A DNA stretch of 19,946 bases from DATAEK01 sp036258055. GTDB lineage: Bacteria > Acidobacteriota > Vicinamibacteria > Vicinamibacterales > 2-12-FULL-66-21. Positions within the stretch are counted from its first letter, which is position 1; each line of letters opens with the position of its first letter. The position numbers were made by a program, and so were the translations under genes. Shown here one piece after another: positions 13,665-19,946 of this stretch. Location of the stretch: NCBI GenBank assembly GCA_036258055.1, contig DATAEK010000080.1, positions 1 through 19,946 on the forward strand, given 5' to 3'. The notes under the pieces were generated by a model, which saw only the letters and a list, made by a program, of their open reading frames with translations, did no database searches and was not told the DNA's origin.

Positions 13665-15832
13665 TACAGGCCTCCTTCCGAGGCGGTCGCAAAGAGGCTG
13701 TCGAAGACCGCTGGATCGAAATTGAGAACTACGCCATCGGGATCGTCGAAGAGCTTCTCGTCCTCCGCCGAGGTACCACACACGTCGCCGGCGCTCGTGC
13801 CCCAGACGATGTTATCGCCGTCACGCGATGTGCCCCACACGATGTTGTCGCCGTCGCGCGCCGTCCCCCAGACGATGTTGTCGGCGTCACGCGCGGTGCC
13901 CCACACGATGTTGTCGCCATCGCGGACCGTGCCCCACACGATGTTCTCGCAGTTGGAACCGCCGCAGTCGGTCCCCCAGACGATGTTGTCGACGTCGCGC
14001 GTGGTGCCCCACACGATGTTGTCGGCATCGCGCACCGTGCCCCACACGATGTTGGTGCCCCACACGATGTTGTCGCCGTCACGCGCGGTGCCCCACACGA
14101 TGTTGTCGCCGTCGCGCACGGTGCCCCACACGATGTTCTCGCCGCTGCGCACCGTTCCCCATACGAGGCTCGTGTCCCACCAGACGGACGAACCATACAC
14201 GACGCTCGCGAGCGTGCCCCACAGGACGTTGTCGCAGGACAACCCGCAGCGCGTGCCCCACACGATGTTGTCGCCGTCGCGGCTCGACGCGCCCCAGACT
14301 ACGTTGGGCTGCCAGGCGCTGCCCATCGGGTTCAGCACGCCGTTCTTGAGGCGATAGCTGCCCCAGATGATCTGCTTGCTCCACAGTGACGACGTCGGGT
14401 AGCGATCGCCCGCCTTCGCCTTCGCGAAGAACCGCGCGAGCTGCACCGCGCCATACGAGTTGACGAAACCGGCGCCCTGCGTCAGCGGGTTGTAGTGGTA
14501 GTCCTGCGCCGTGTACTGCAGGATCCCCTTCACCAGGTTCGGCGTCAGGTTCGGGTTCGCCTGAATCATCAGCGCGACCGTGCCGGCGACGACCGGCGCC
14601 GCCATGCTCGTGCCCGACAGCGCCAGGTACGGCTTGTACGACGTCGAGATCGTACCGTTCAGCAAGTAGTCCGCCTTCGTGCGGTAGAGCGTGCTCGTCG
14701 GATCGCTCAGCGACACGACGCCGGTGCCGGGCGCCACGAGATCCGGCTTCGCCATGAAGTCGATCGCCGTCGGACCGCTCGAGCTGTACGGCGCCATGAC
14801 GTCGTCGGCGCGATCGGCCGTGCCTTCGACGCTCGACGCGCCCACGGTCAGAACCCAGGGAGCATTGCCGGGCGACGTGATGCCGCCGTACTGCGTCAGC
14901 CCCGCCGCGTTCTTGCCCAGGTTGCCGGCCGCCGCGACGACGACGATGCCGGCGTCGACCGCGCGCTTGGCGGCGATCGCGAGCGGGTCGGTCTTGTAGG
15001 ACTCGGTGATTGCCGCGCCAACCGACAGGTTGACGACGCGGATGTTGTGCGTCGCCTTGTTCGCGACTGCCCACTGCAAGGCCGCGATCACGTCGCTGAT
15101 CACACCCTTGCCGTCCGCATCGAGGACCTTCAGGCTCAGGAGGTGCGCGCCGGGCGCCATGCCGGCGCGGGCGCCCTGTGAGTCCCAGCCGTTGCCGGCG
15201 ATGATCCCGGACACATGCGTGCCGTGTCCGTTGTCGTCGTACGGCGTCGTCCGATCGTTGACGAAGTCGACGAACGCGGTCACGCGCTGGCCGTTCTTCG
15301 ATCGGGTGAAGGCCGACGGGGCGTTGATCGTGAGGTCGTCGTGCCACGGGGTCACACCCGAGTCGATGACCGCCACGCCGACGCCGGCGCCGTCGTAGCC
15401 GAACTGCGACTGCACTGTCCGGACGCCGACCGTCGCCGACACGCGATTCAGGTGCGCGCCGGTCGGCCGGTCGAGGTGAACCGAGAACACCTCGGGATAC
15501 TTCGCCAGCTTGCGGAGCTGGCCGTTCGGCAGCTCGGCGACGATGCCGTCGATGAGCGGGAGCTTCCGGAGCAGCGCCGCGCCAAGGCCGCGCAGGTCTT
15601 TCGTCAGATCCGCATCCGGATTGACGATGACGATGACGCGGGACTTGCCGTAGGCGTTGCCCTTGCCGCTGGAGTCGGCAAGCTCGGTCAGCGCCGGATC
15701 GAGCTTGGCGTTGCCCTTGCCCTTGCCTTTCCCTGACCCGGAGCCTGCCGACGCAGTGCCTCCGATCAGGAGCAGGCAGGCCAGCATGACGCCTGGCACC
15801 ACCCACGATCGATCACGCTTGAATGAGAACAT
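13664..15832 (-). CDS. Secreted subtilisin-like (S8) serine peptidase with C-terminal NIVWGT repeats
   Basis: Exported serine protease of 722 aa. A signal peptide (1-29, ending TASA) leads into a Gly/Lys-rich spacer (30-40). Next comes a pro-domain-like stretch (about 63-122, inhibitor I9 type). The S8 catalytic domain has Asp157 (AVIDSGV), His203 (NGHGTHVSG), oxyanion Asn304 (AAGN) and Ser409 (SGTSMAAP). From about residue 487 to 682 the protein carries about 16 VWG motifs, 12 of them exactly NIVWGT, mostly every 11 residues with an xRDGD linker. Cys-containing insertions (RCGLSCD, DCGGSNCE, DVCG) suggest disulfides. An acidic tail (690-722) ends the protein. The frame extends upstream to 16348, but the ATG at 15832 has an AGGAAAGGA ribosome binding site and a true signal peptide. 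The repeat function is unknown to me; anchoring or substrate binding are guesses. Confidence 0.93.
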   Translation of the reverse strand: MFSFKRDRSWVVPGVMLACLLLIGGTASAGSGSGKGKGKGNAKLDPALTELADSSGKGNAYGKSRVIVIVNPDADLTKDLRGLGAALLRKLPLIDGIVAELPNGQLRKLAKYPEVFSVHLDRPTGAHLNRVSATVGVRTVQSQFGYDGAGVGVAVIDSGVTPWHDDLTINAPSAFTRSKNGQRVTAFVDFVNDRTTPYDDNGHGTHVSGIIAGNGWDSQGARAGMAPGAHLLSLKVLDADGKGVISDVIAALQWAVANKATHNIRVVNLSVGAAITESYKTDPLAIAAKRAVDAGIVVVAAAGNLGKNAAGLTQYGGITSPGNAPWVLTVGASSVEGTADRADDVMAPYSSSGPTAIDFMAKPDLVAPGTGVVSLSDPTSTLYRTKADYLLNGTISTSYKPYLALSGTSMAAPVVAGTVALMIQANPNLTPNLVKGILQYTAQDYHYNPLTQGAGFVNSYGAVQLARFFAKAKAGDRYPTSSLWSKQIIWGSYRLKNGVLNPMGSAWQPNVVWGASSRDGDNIVWGTRCGLSCDNVLWGTLASVVYGSSVWWDTSLVWGTVRSGENIVWGTVRDGDNIVWGTARDGDNIVWGTNIVWGTVRDADNIVWGTTRDVDNIVWGTDCGGSNCENIVWGTVRDGDNIVWGTARDADNIVWGTARDGDNIVWGTSRDGDNIVWGTSAGDVCGTSAEDEKLFDDPDGVVLNFDPAVFDSLFATASEGGL
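13797..14153 (-). repeat. Tandem 33-bp repeat array encoding NIVWGT-xRDGD units
   Basis: Eleven consecutive units start at 13797, 13830, 13863, 13896, 13929, 13971, 14004, 14037, 14055, 14088 and 14121. Most are 33 bp and nearly identical in DNA. The unit at 13929 is expanded to 42 bp by a Cys-containing insert, and the one at 14037 is cut to 18 bp by loss of its linker, both in frame. Degenerate units continue to about 14376. The near-identity suggests recent copying by slippage or recombination. Confidence 0.9.
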
Positions 15833-15898
15833 CTGATCCTTTCCTTCTGCGACCTTCCGATCTTCCGGAAGTGGGCACTGCTTCGCCGTTACGGATAC

Positions 15899-15917
15899 GC
15901 GCCTGACCTTCAGGCGC
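15899..15917. repeat. Hairpin between upstream GNAT gene and protease gene
   Basis: Perfect 8-bp stem GCGCCTGA / TCAGGCGC with a 3-nt loop, in the 98-bp gap between the two genes. A smaller 6-bp stem (CTTCCG / CGGAAG) lies at 15854-15871. No T-tract follows on the minus strand, so read-through with attenuation or RNA processing is as likely as termination. Confidence 0.5.
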
Positions 15918-15930
15918 CGGTTGCGGATGA

Positions 15931-16587
15931 TCAGTGGATGCTCGAGCCCCACACCGCCTTGCTGCGCTGCCAGTCTTCCCGCACGATCGACCAGAGTGCC
16001 TGGTCCAGGTACTCTCCGTTGCGCATGAAGCTGTTGCGCAACACGCACTCCCGTACCGCGCCCATCTTCGCGAGCGCGCCGTTGCCGCGGCCGTTCACGA
16101 TCGCCGCGCGGGCCTCGAGCCGGTGCACGTTGAGGACTTCGAAGGCGAAGCCCATCGCCATCTGCGCCGCTTCGATGAAGAGGCCGGAGCCCCAATAGGG
16201 CGCGCCGATCGCGAAGCCCCATTCGGCGGTCTGGAAGTCCGGTGTGAGCTGACGAATCTGAATGACGCCAATCGCCACGTCGGGCCGATCCACGGGCGTT
16301 ATGGCAAAGCCGATGTGGCGTCCTGCCGCCTGCTCGTCGCGCATCCACGCGATGAAGCGCTCGAAGCCGACGATGGTGCCGGGCGGCGGCGACATGAACC
16401 GGGTGACCTCCTCGGCCGCGAGCATCGACAGAAGCGATGGCGCGTCAGCCGGAGTGAGGTCCCGCAGCGCCACGCGGCGCGAGGTGAGCGGCCTAACACC
16501 GGCTCGCCAATCGCTGCGGGGCATGTCCCACGCGTCAGCCGCCGGTCTGGCCGCCTGCGTATGCGACAGTAGAGATAGCTGCATCAC
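15931..16587 (-). CDS. GNAT family N-acetyltransferase, RimJ/RimL type (cassette copy 2)
   Basis: Paralog of the GNAT gene at 12984-13664, here upstream of the protease (218 aa). The same blocks are visible: VALRDLTPADAPSLLSMLAAEEVTRFMSPPP, AIGVIQIRQL, TAEWGFAIGAPYWGSGLFIEAAQ, VHRLEARAAIVNGRGNGALAKMGA and FMRNGEYLDQALW. No signal peptide or membrane helix, so it acts in the cytoplasm. The start is a GTG (16587) directly followed by an ATG (16584); neither has a clear ribosome binding site, and an ATG at 16524 is also possible since homology begins near DWR. It is probably the first gene of a GNAT-protease-GNAT unit. The substrate is unknown. Confidence 0.88.
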   Translation of the reverse strand: MMQLSLLSHTQAARPAADAWDMPRSDWRAGVRPLTSRRVALRDLTPADAPSLLSMLAAEEVTRFMSPPPGTIVGFERFIAWMRDEQAAGRHIGFAITPVDRPDVAIGVIQIRQLTPDFQTAEWGFAIGAPYWGSGLFIEAAQMAMGFAFEVLNVHRLEARAAIVNGRGNGALAKMGAVRECVLRNSFMRNGEYLDQALWSIVREDWQRSKAVWGSSIH

Positions 16588-16871
16588 GGCCTACGGCAGA
16601 GCAATGCGCAGGCCAGAACGGCAGGGCTGGGAAATGGCTAGCTAAACCATTGATTGCACGTCTGTTACCGAGAATTACCAAATTGGCGTAGAGTTGCCGG
16701 GACGTGCCGATTGCCCCGAAACGGAGCACACGATTTCGTCATCCGCCCGAGGAGCATGGACTAAGTTGCTGGGATTTATACCCTTAGCGATGTTGTTCCC
16801 AAACGGCACACGCGTACCAGGATGGGACAGCGCAGGACTGCATTGTAAGTGATTGTAAAGAAGCCGCTTAG
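16588..16871. other. Intergenic region, AT-richer than its neighbours
   Basis: A 284-bp gap without a supported gene. It should hold the promoter of the GNAT-protease-GNAT unit on the minus strand, but I see no good -35/-10 pair. Present are a CCAAATTGG palindrome (16678-16686), a TATAAA-containing stretch near 16776 on the minus strand, and one half of a 12-bp direct repeat (CAAACGGCACAC, 16800-16811) whose other half (16886-16897) lies in the end of the neighbouring permease gene. Confidence 0.5.
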
Positions 16872-17858
16872 CTAATCGTGTGCCACAAACGGCACACTGG
16901 CCTGTGCGCCTCGCGCGACGAGATTGGTACCGAGCACGGTCGCGGCAATGGCGATCGCCGGCGAAACCAGCCAGGGCGCGTCGGCCAGCGTGCGGCCGGT
17001 GCCGGCCTCCTGGAGCATCACCCCCCAACTCGGTGCAGGGCCTGGGAATCCGAGCCCGACGTAGGACAGGGTGGCTTCCGCGATGATGAACGCGGGCAGG
17101 AGCAGCGTCGCCTGGACGCCGAGAAACCCCCACGTCGCCGGCATCAGATGACGCAGCAATAACCGCGTACGTCCACTCCCCGCGGACCGTGCAGCTTCTG
17201 CGTACTCCTTGCGCCGTTCGACGGCGACGATCGCGCGAACCCCTCTGGCCGCGAGCGGCCAGCCGATCAGACCGAAGACCGCGGTCATGGTCCAGAACAC
17301 CTCCGTGTCGGTCAGCACCAGCGGCAGCGCGGCGCGGAGCGTGAGCGCCGCGTAGATCACCGGCAGGCCCATCACCAGCTCGGACACCCGCATCAGCCCG
17401 TCGTCCAGCAACCCGCCGGCAAGGCCGGCGACGCCGCCGATCACGGCGCCGATGATGAGGGCGCACAACGCCGCCGCGATCGCCACGCCCAGCGAGAGCC
17501 GCGCCCCGCCGACGAGACGCGAGAAGACGTCCCGCCCGAGCGCGTCGGTGCCGAGCGGAAACCAGAGCGCACCGTCGACCGAGGCGAGCCCCCCGGAAAA
17601 CCAGCGCAGCGTCAGCGGCCGCGATCGATCCTCGGAGTAGCGCCGCTCGAGCCGATCGTCGAGCCGCAGCGGGTACACGAACGGCGCGCGCAGGCGCCCC
17701 GACGCATCGACCAGGTGCGGCCGCATCGGGGGCGCGAACGGGAAATCGGCGAACTGCTGCGCCGGATCGTGGGTGACGATCGCGGTCGAGGCCAGGGCGA
17801 TGATGAAGATCAGGCCGACGAGAAGGGCGCCAGCCAGCTGTCCGCCGCGGAGCCTCAC
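16872..17858 (-). CDS. ABC transporter permease, OppC/DppC type
   Basis: Second inner-membrane subunit of a peptide-type ABC importer (328 aa). An N-terminal helix (about 8-25) is followed by a roughly 90-residue periplasmic segment. Then comes the OppC hallmark FPLGTDALGRDVFSRLVGGARLSLGVA, and about five more helices. The EAA loop that contacts the ATPase is visible as EYAEAARSAGSGRTRLLLRHLMPATWG. C-terminal IIAEATLSYVGLGFPGPAPSWGVMLQEA is also typical of the family. The start is GTG at 17858, overlapping the OppB stop by 4 nt (GTGA). The same frame runs on to 19634 but that part is a shadow of the upstream genes. A 7-bp stem (16878-16897) covers the last codons. Confidence 0.92.
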   Translation of the reverse strand: MRLRGGQLAGALLVGLIFIIALASTAIVTHDPAQQFADFPFAPPMRPHLVDASGRLRAPFVYPLRLDDRLERRYSEDRSRPLTLRWFSGGLASVDGALWFPLGTDALGRDVFSRLVGGARLSLGVAIAAALCALIIGAVIGGVAGLAGGLLDDGLMRVSELVMGLPVIYAALTLRAALPLVLTDTEVFWTMTAVFGLIGWPLAARGVRAIVAVERRKEYAEAARSAGSGRTRLLLRHLMPATWGFLGVQATLLLPAFIIAEATLSYVGLGFPGPAPSWGVMLQEAGTGRTLADAPWLVSPAIAIAATVLGTNLVARGAQASVPFVAHD

Positions 17859-18814
17859 GCGTGCGCCTCCACTCGCGGATCGACGAGGGCGAGCGCGACG
17901 TCCGACGCGAGCACGCCGGCCGCGAGAAAGAGCGAGCCGACCGCGGCACACCCCGCCACGAGATACAGATCGCGCGCTACGAGCGCCTCGTACATCAGCG
18001 CGCCGAGGCCCGGCCACGACATCACGATCTCGACCACGAACGATCCGCTGAGGATGCTGCCGACGATGACGCCGTAGATCGCCAGGACCGGCCTCAGCGA
18101 GAGCCGGAATCCGTGCCGCCAGATCACCTGGGACGTCGACAGCCCGCGCGCGCGCGCGGCGAGAATGCTCGGCTCGGCCAGCGCCTCCTGCATCGCGCGC
18201 GACTCCAGACGCTCGAGCGAGGCCGCCATCGGCAACGCCAGCGCGACGATCGGCAGCACCAGATAGCGGACGTGCGTCGAGAGGCTGGCGAGCCAGCCCG
18301 AGGATCCCGCCTCCACGGCGAATCCCCCGACCGGAAACCATCCCGTCGTCAACGCGAAGAGCAGCAGCGCGAACGACGTCACCAGCGGAGGGACCGACAG
18401 GATGACGACCGAGGCGATCTGGACGATCGTGGCGAGCGCGCGGTGCGGCCGGCTGCCGGTGATCACTCCGAGCGGAATCCCGACGAGCGTCGCCAGGATC
18501 AGCGCCGAGAATCCGAGGACGAAGGTGTTGCCCGCGCGCTCGCGCACCAGCTGTGTGACCGGGCGGCGGTACTTGAGGGATTCGCCGAGGTCCAGACGCA
18601 GCGCGCGGCCCAGCCAGTCCACGTACTGCGCGGCCAGCGGCCGGTCGAGCCCGGCGCGGTGACGTTCGGCGGCGATGACCGCCGGATCGATGTTGAAGCC
18701 GGCGATGTGATCGCCGGGCGACAGGCGCACCGAGAGCAGCGCCGTCGAGGAGACGACCAGCACCAGCGCCGCCGCCAGCAGGATCCGCCGGACGAGGAAC
18801 GGCAGCACACGCAC
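17855..18814 (-). CDS. ABC transporter permease, OppB/DppB type
   Basis: First inner-membrane subunit of the peptide-type importer (319 aa). It starts with MRVLPFLVRRILLAAALVLVVSSTALLSVRLSPGD, the usual OppB first helix. It keeps the YVDWLGRALRLDLGESLKYRRPVTQLVRERAGNT region before the transmembrane core and has about six helices in total. The EAA loop reads EPSILAARARGLSTSQVIWRHGFRLSLRPVL. The conserved SGSFVVEIVMSWPGLGALMYEALVARD block lies near the C-terminus. It begins 6 bp after the substrate-binding protein stop and overlaps the OppC start by 4 nt, so all three are one operon. The substrate class (di-/oligopeptide, nickel, other) is not decided by permease sequence. Confidence 0.92.
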   Translation of the reverse strand: MRVLPFLVRRILLAAALVLVVSSTALLSVRLSPGDHIAGFNIDPAVIAAERHRAGLDRPLAAQYVDWLGRALRLDLGESLKYRRPVTQLVRERAGNTFVLGFSALILATLVGIPLGVITGSRPHRALATIVQIASVVILSVPPLVTSFALLLFALTTGWFPVGGFAVEAGSSGWLASLSTHVRYLVLPIVALALPMAASLERLESRAMQEALAEPSILAARARGLSTSQVIWRHGFRLSLRPVLAIYGVIVGSILSGSFVVEIVMSWPGLGALMYEALVARDLYLVAGCAAVGSLFLAAGVLASDVALALVDPRVEAHA

Positions 18815-18820
18815 GCCGGT

Positions 18821-19946
18821 CTAGCGCGAGCCGCCGGCGCCGGCGGCCGCCAGCGTATCGACGCTCCAGAGCAGCTGCGGCGCCTGCGGCGCCGGCGTCG
18901 CGTTCCGCACCCGCATGGACGTGGCAATCGTGACCTTCGGCGCGACGAAGTAGATCGCCGGCAGCTCCTCCCCCATGATCCGCTGGACTTCGGCGAACGC
19001 GCGCTGCCGCGCCGCGAGATCGGCGGTACTCGCCTGCTCGTGCATCAGATCGTCGATCCGCTTCTCCCAGGCGGGCGACGGCGAGGCCTGGCTCGGATTC
19101 CAGAAATGCCCGCTGCCGGAACTGAGCCAGAAATCCAGATTCAGCGCCGGGTCGGTGGAGCTCGCCTGGAGGCCGAAGTAGATCGCGTCGTAGTCCCCCT
19201 TCTGCCAGCGCTGGAAGATCCCGCCCGGATCGAGCGTGACCAGATCCACGGCAATCCCGACCTGGCGCAGCTGCGCCTGGATCACTTCGGCGGCGCGGCC
19301 GCGGACGTGTCCGGCCTGGGTCAGCACCGAGAAGCGGACGGGGGTGCCGCGGCGATCGTCGAGGATCCCGTCGCCGTTGCGATCGGCGAGACCGGCCGCG
19401 GCGAGGAGCTGCCGCGCTTTCGCCTGATCGAACGCGTACCTCGGGGCGGCCGCCGAGTGCCAGCGCAGGTTGCCCGGGCTCACCGGCCCGAAGATCGGCA
19501 CCGCGGCGCCGAGGTACACGGCGTTGACGATCGCCTGCCGGTCCACGGCGTACGACATCGCCTGCCGGAACTCGCGCTGGAACAGCCACGGGGCGCTCGA
19601 CGAGGCCTGCCGCGCGGGCGTGAGATTGAACCACAGGAAATCGGGATCGAGTCCCACGCCGGCGTCGATCAGCCGCAGCGAGCCCTTGTCCGCGAGCCCC
19701 TTGAAGCCGGCGTAGTCCTGCGGACGGATGTCGCCGTTGGCCATCAGATCGATCTCGCCCGCCTGCAGCCGCAACGCTTCGGCGCCCTGGTCGGCGACGA
19801 TCGCGAGCGTCAGCGAATCGAGGTACGGCAGCTGGACCCCCGCGGCGTCGTGCCGGAAATAGCGGGGATTGCGCTGGAACACCAGCCGCTGTCCCGACAC
19901 GTGCTCGGTGAGGACGAACGGGCCGAGACCGGCGACGTCGGTCAGC
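18821..19946 (-). CDS. ABC transporter substrate-binding protein, family 5 (N-terminus outside window)
   Basis: Periplasmic binding protein of the SBP_bac_5 (oligopeptide/dipeptide) family; about 375 C-terminal residues are present and the frame is open at the right edge. Just inside the edge it reads VAGLGPFVLTEHVSGQRLVFQRNPRYFR, matching the family's G(T)GPFxLxExxPGxxxxxxRNPxYW motif. Other landmarks are LRLQAGEIDLM, FREFRQAMSYAVDRQAIVNAVYLGAAVPIFGPVSPGN, YAFDQAKARQLLAAAGL and the late QRIMGEELPAIYFVAP. The GTG at 19900 is internal, not the start. The signal peptide cannot be judged. The gene leads the operon with both permeases; ATPase genes, if linked, would be beyond the right edge. Confidence 0.93.
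   Translation of the reverse strand, partial: LTDVAGLGPFVLTEHVSGQRLVFQRNPRYFRHDAAGVQLPYLDSLTLAIVADQGAEALRLQAGEIDLMANGDIRPQDYAGFKGLADKGSLRLIDAGVGLDPDFLWFNLTPARQASSSAPWLFQREFRQAMSYAVDRQAIVNAVYLGAAVPIFGPVSPGNLRWHSAAAPRYAFDQAKARQLLAAAGLADRNGDGILDDRRGTPVRFSVLTQAGHVRGRAAEVIQAQLRQVGIAVDLVTLDPGGIFQRWQKGDYDAIYFGLQASSTDPALNLDFWLSSGSGHFWNPSQASPSPAWEKRIDDLMHEQASTADLAARQRAFAEVQRIMGEELPAIYFVAPKVTIATSMRVRNATPAPQAPQLLWSVDTLAAAGAGGSR

Noticed and set aside
12483..14357. 624-aa plus-strand frame with VPHTMLSPSR repeats
   Set aside because: The repeats are the reverse complement of the NIVWGT units of the S8 protease.
13797..14376. CRISPR-like array of regular repeats
   Set aside because: Units are contiguous, lack unique spacers, and are in-frame coding repeats with an 11-residue period.
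15833..16348. N-terminal extension of the S8 protease frame to 16348
   Set aside because: It overlaps the GNAT gene in another frame, and the ATG at 15832 has a ribosome binding site and a proper signal peptide.
17859..19634. Long extension of the OppC frame into upstream genes
   Set aside because: Arg/Ala-rich shadow of the OppB and binding-protein genes; GTG at 17858 fits the operon overlap.

Overview
This is a gene-dense, GC-rich window (two-thirds GC or more by eye). LpxC shows a Gram-negative outer membrane. The gene set fits Acidobacteriota, perhaps Vicinamibacteria: an S8 peptidase with tryptophan repeats, short-leader promoters, a GGAGG-rich intergenic repeat, and many starts without a clear Shine-Dalgarno. 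That placement is a judgement from family resemblance. There is no rRNA or marker phylogeny here. All genes run on the minus strand except the partial methyltransferase at the left edge and the NlpC/P60 lipoprotein near 8.3-8.8 kb. I see no tRNA, rRNA, insertion sequence or CRISPR array.

Left part (1-8.2 kb) is mostly housekeeping. It holds an isoprenylcysteine methyltransferase-type membrane protein (+, cut by the edge), lpxC with a clear intrinsic terminator, uvrA, an APC-family amino acid permease, an IPT/TIG plus NHL-type beta-propeller protein, and an HNH nuclease. Two matching TGTGG-N8-CCACA inverted repeats lie upstream of lpxC.

Middle part (8.2-12.8 kb) holds an NlpC/P60 lipoprotein, a protein of unknown function with an HELYH zinc-protease motif behind a strong promoter, a monofunctional peptidoglycan transglycosylase (mtgA), and a translationally coupled pair. 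The pair resembles HOGA1 (4-hydroxy-2-oxoglutarate aldolase) and AGXT (alanine/serine-glyoxylate aminotransferase). Together they could split 4-hydroxy-2-oxoglutarate into pyruvate and glyoxylate and convert the glyoxylate to glycine.

The most unusual region is 12.98-16.59 kb. An exported subtilisin-like protease ends in about 16 copies of a [N][IV]VWG[T] motif, mostly in a strict 11-residue period (NIVWGT-xRDGD). It sits between two paralogous GNAT acetyltransferase genes, all in one direction. The downstream GNAT start overlaps the protease stop (TAATG) and its ribosome binding site lies inside the protease gene, so the two are probably made together. This GNAT-S8-GNAT cassette is the best candidate here for an undescribed system. 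A GGAGG-rich repeat element with a 10-bp hairpin lies just downstream of it.

The right end (16.87 kb to the edge) is a peptide-type ABC importer operon: a substrate-binding protein (cut by the edge), an OppB-type permease and an OppC-type permease, tightly packed. No ATPase subunit is visible in the window.
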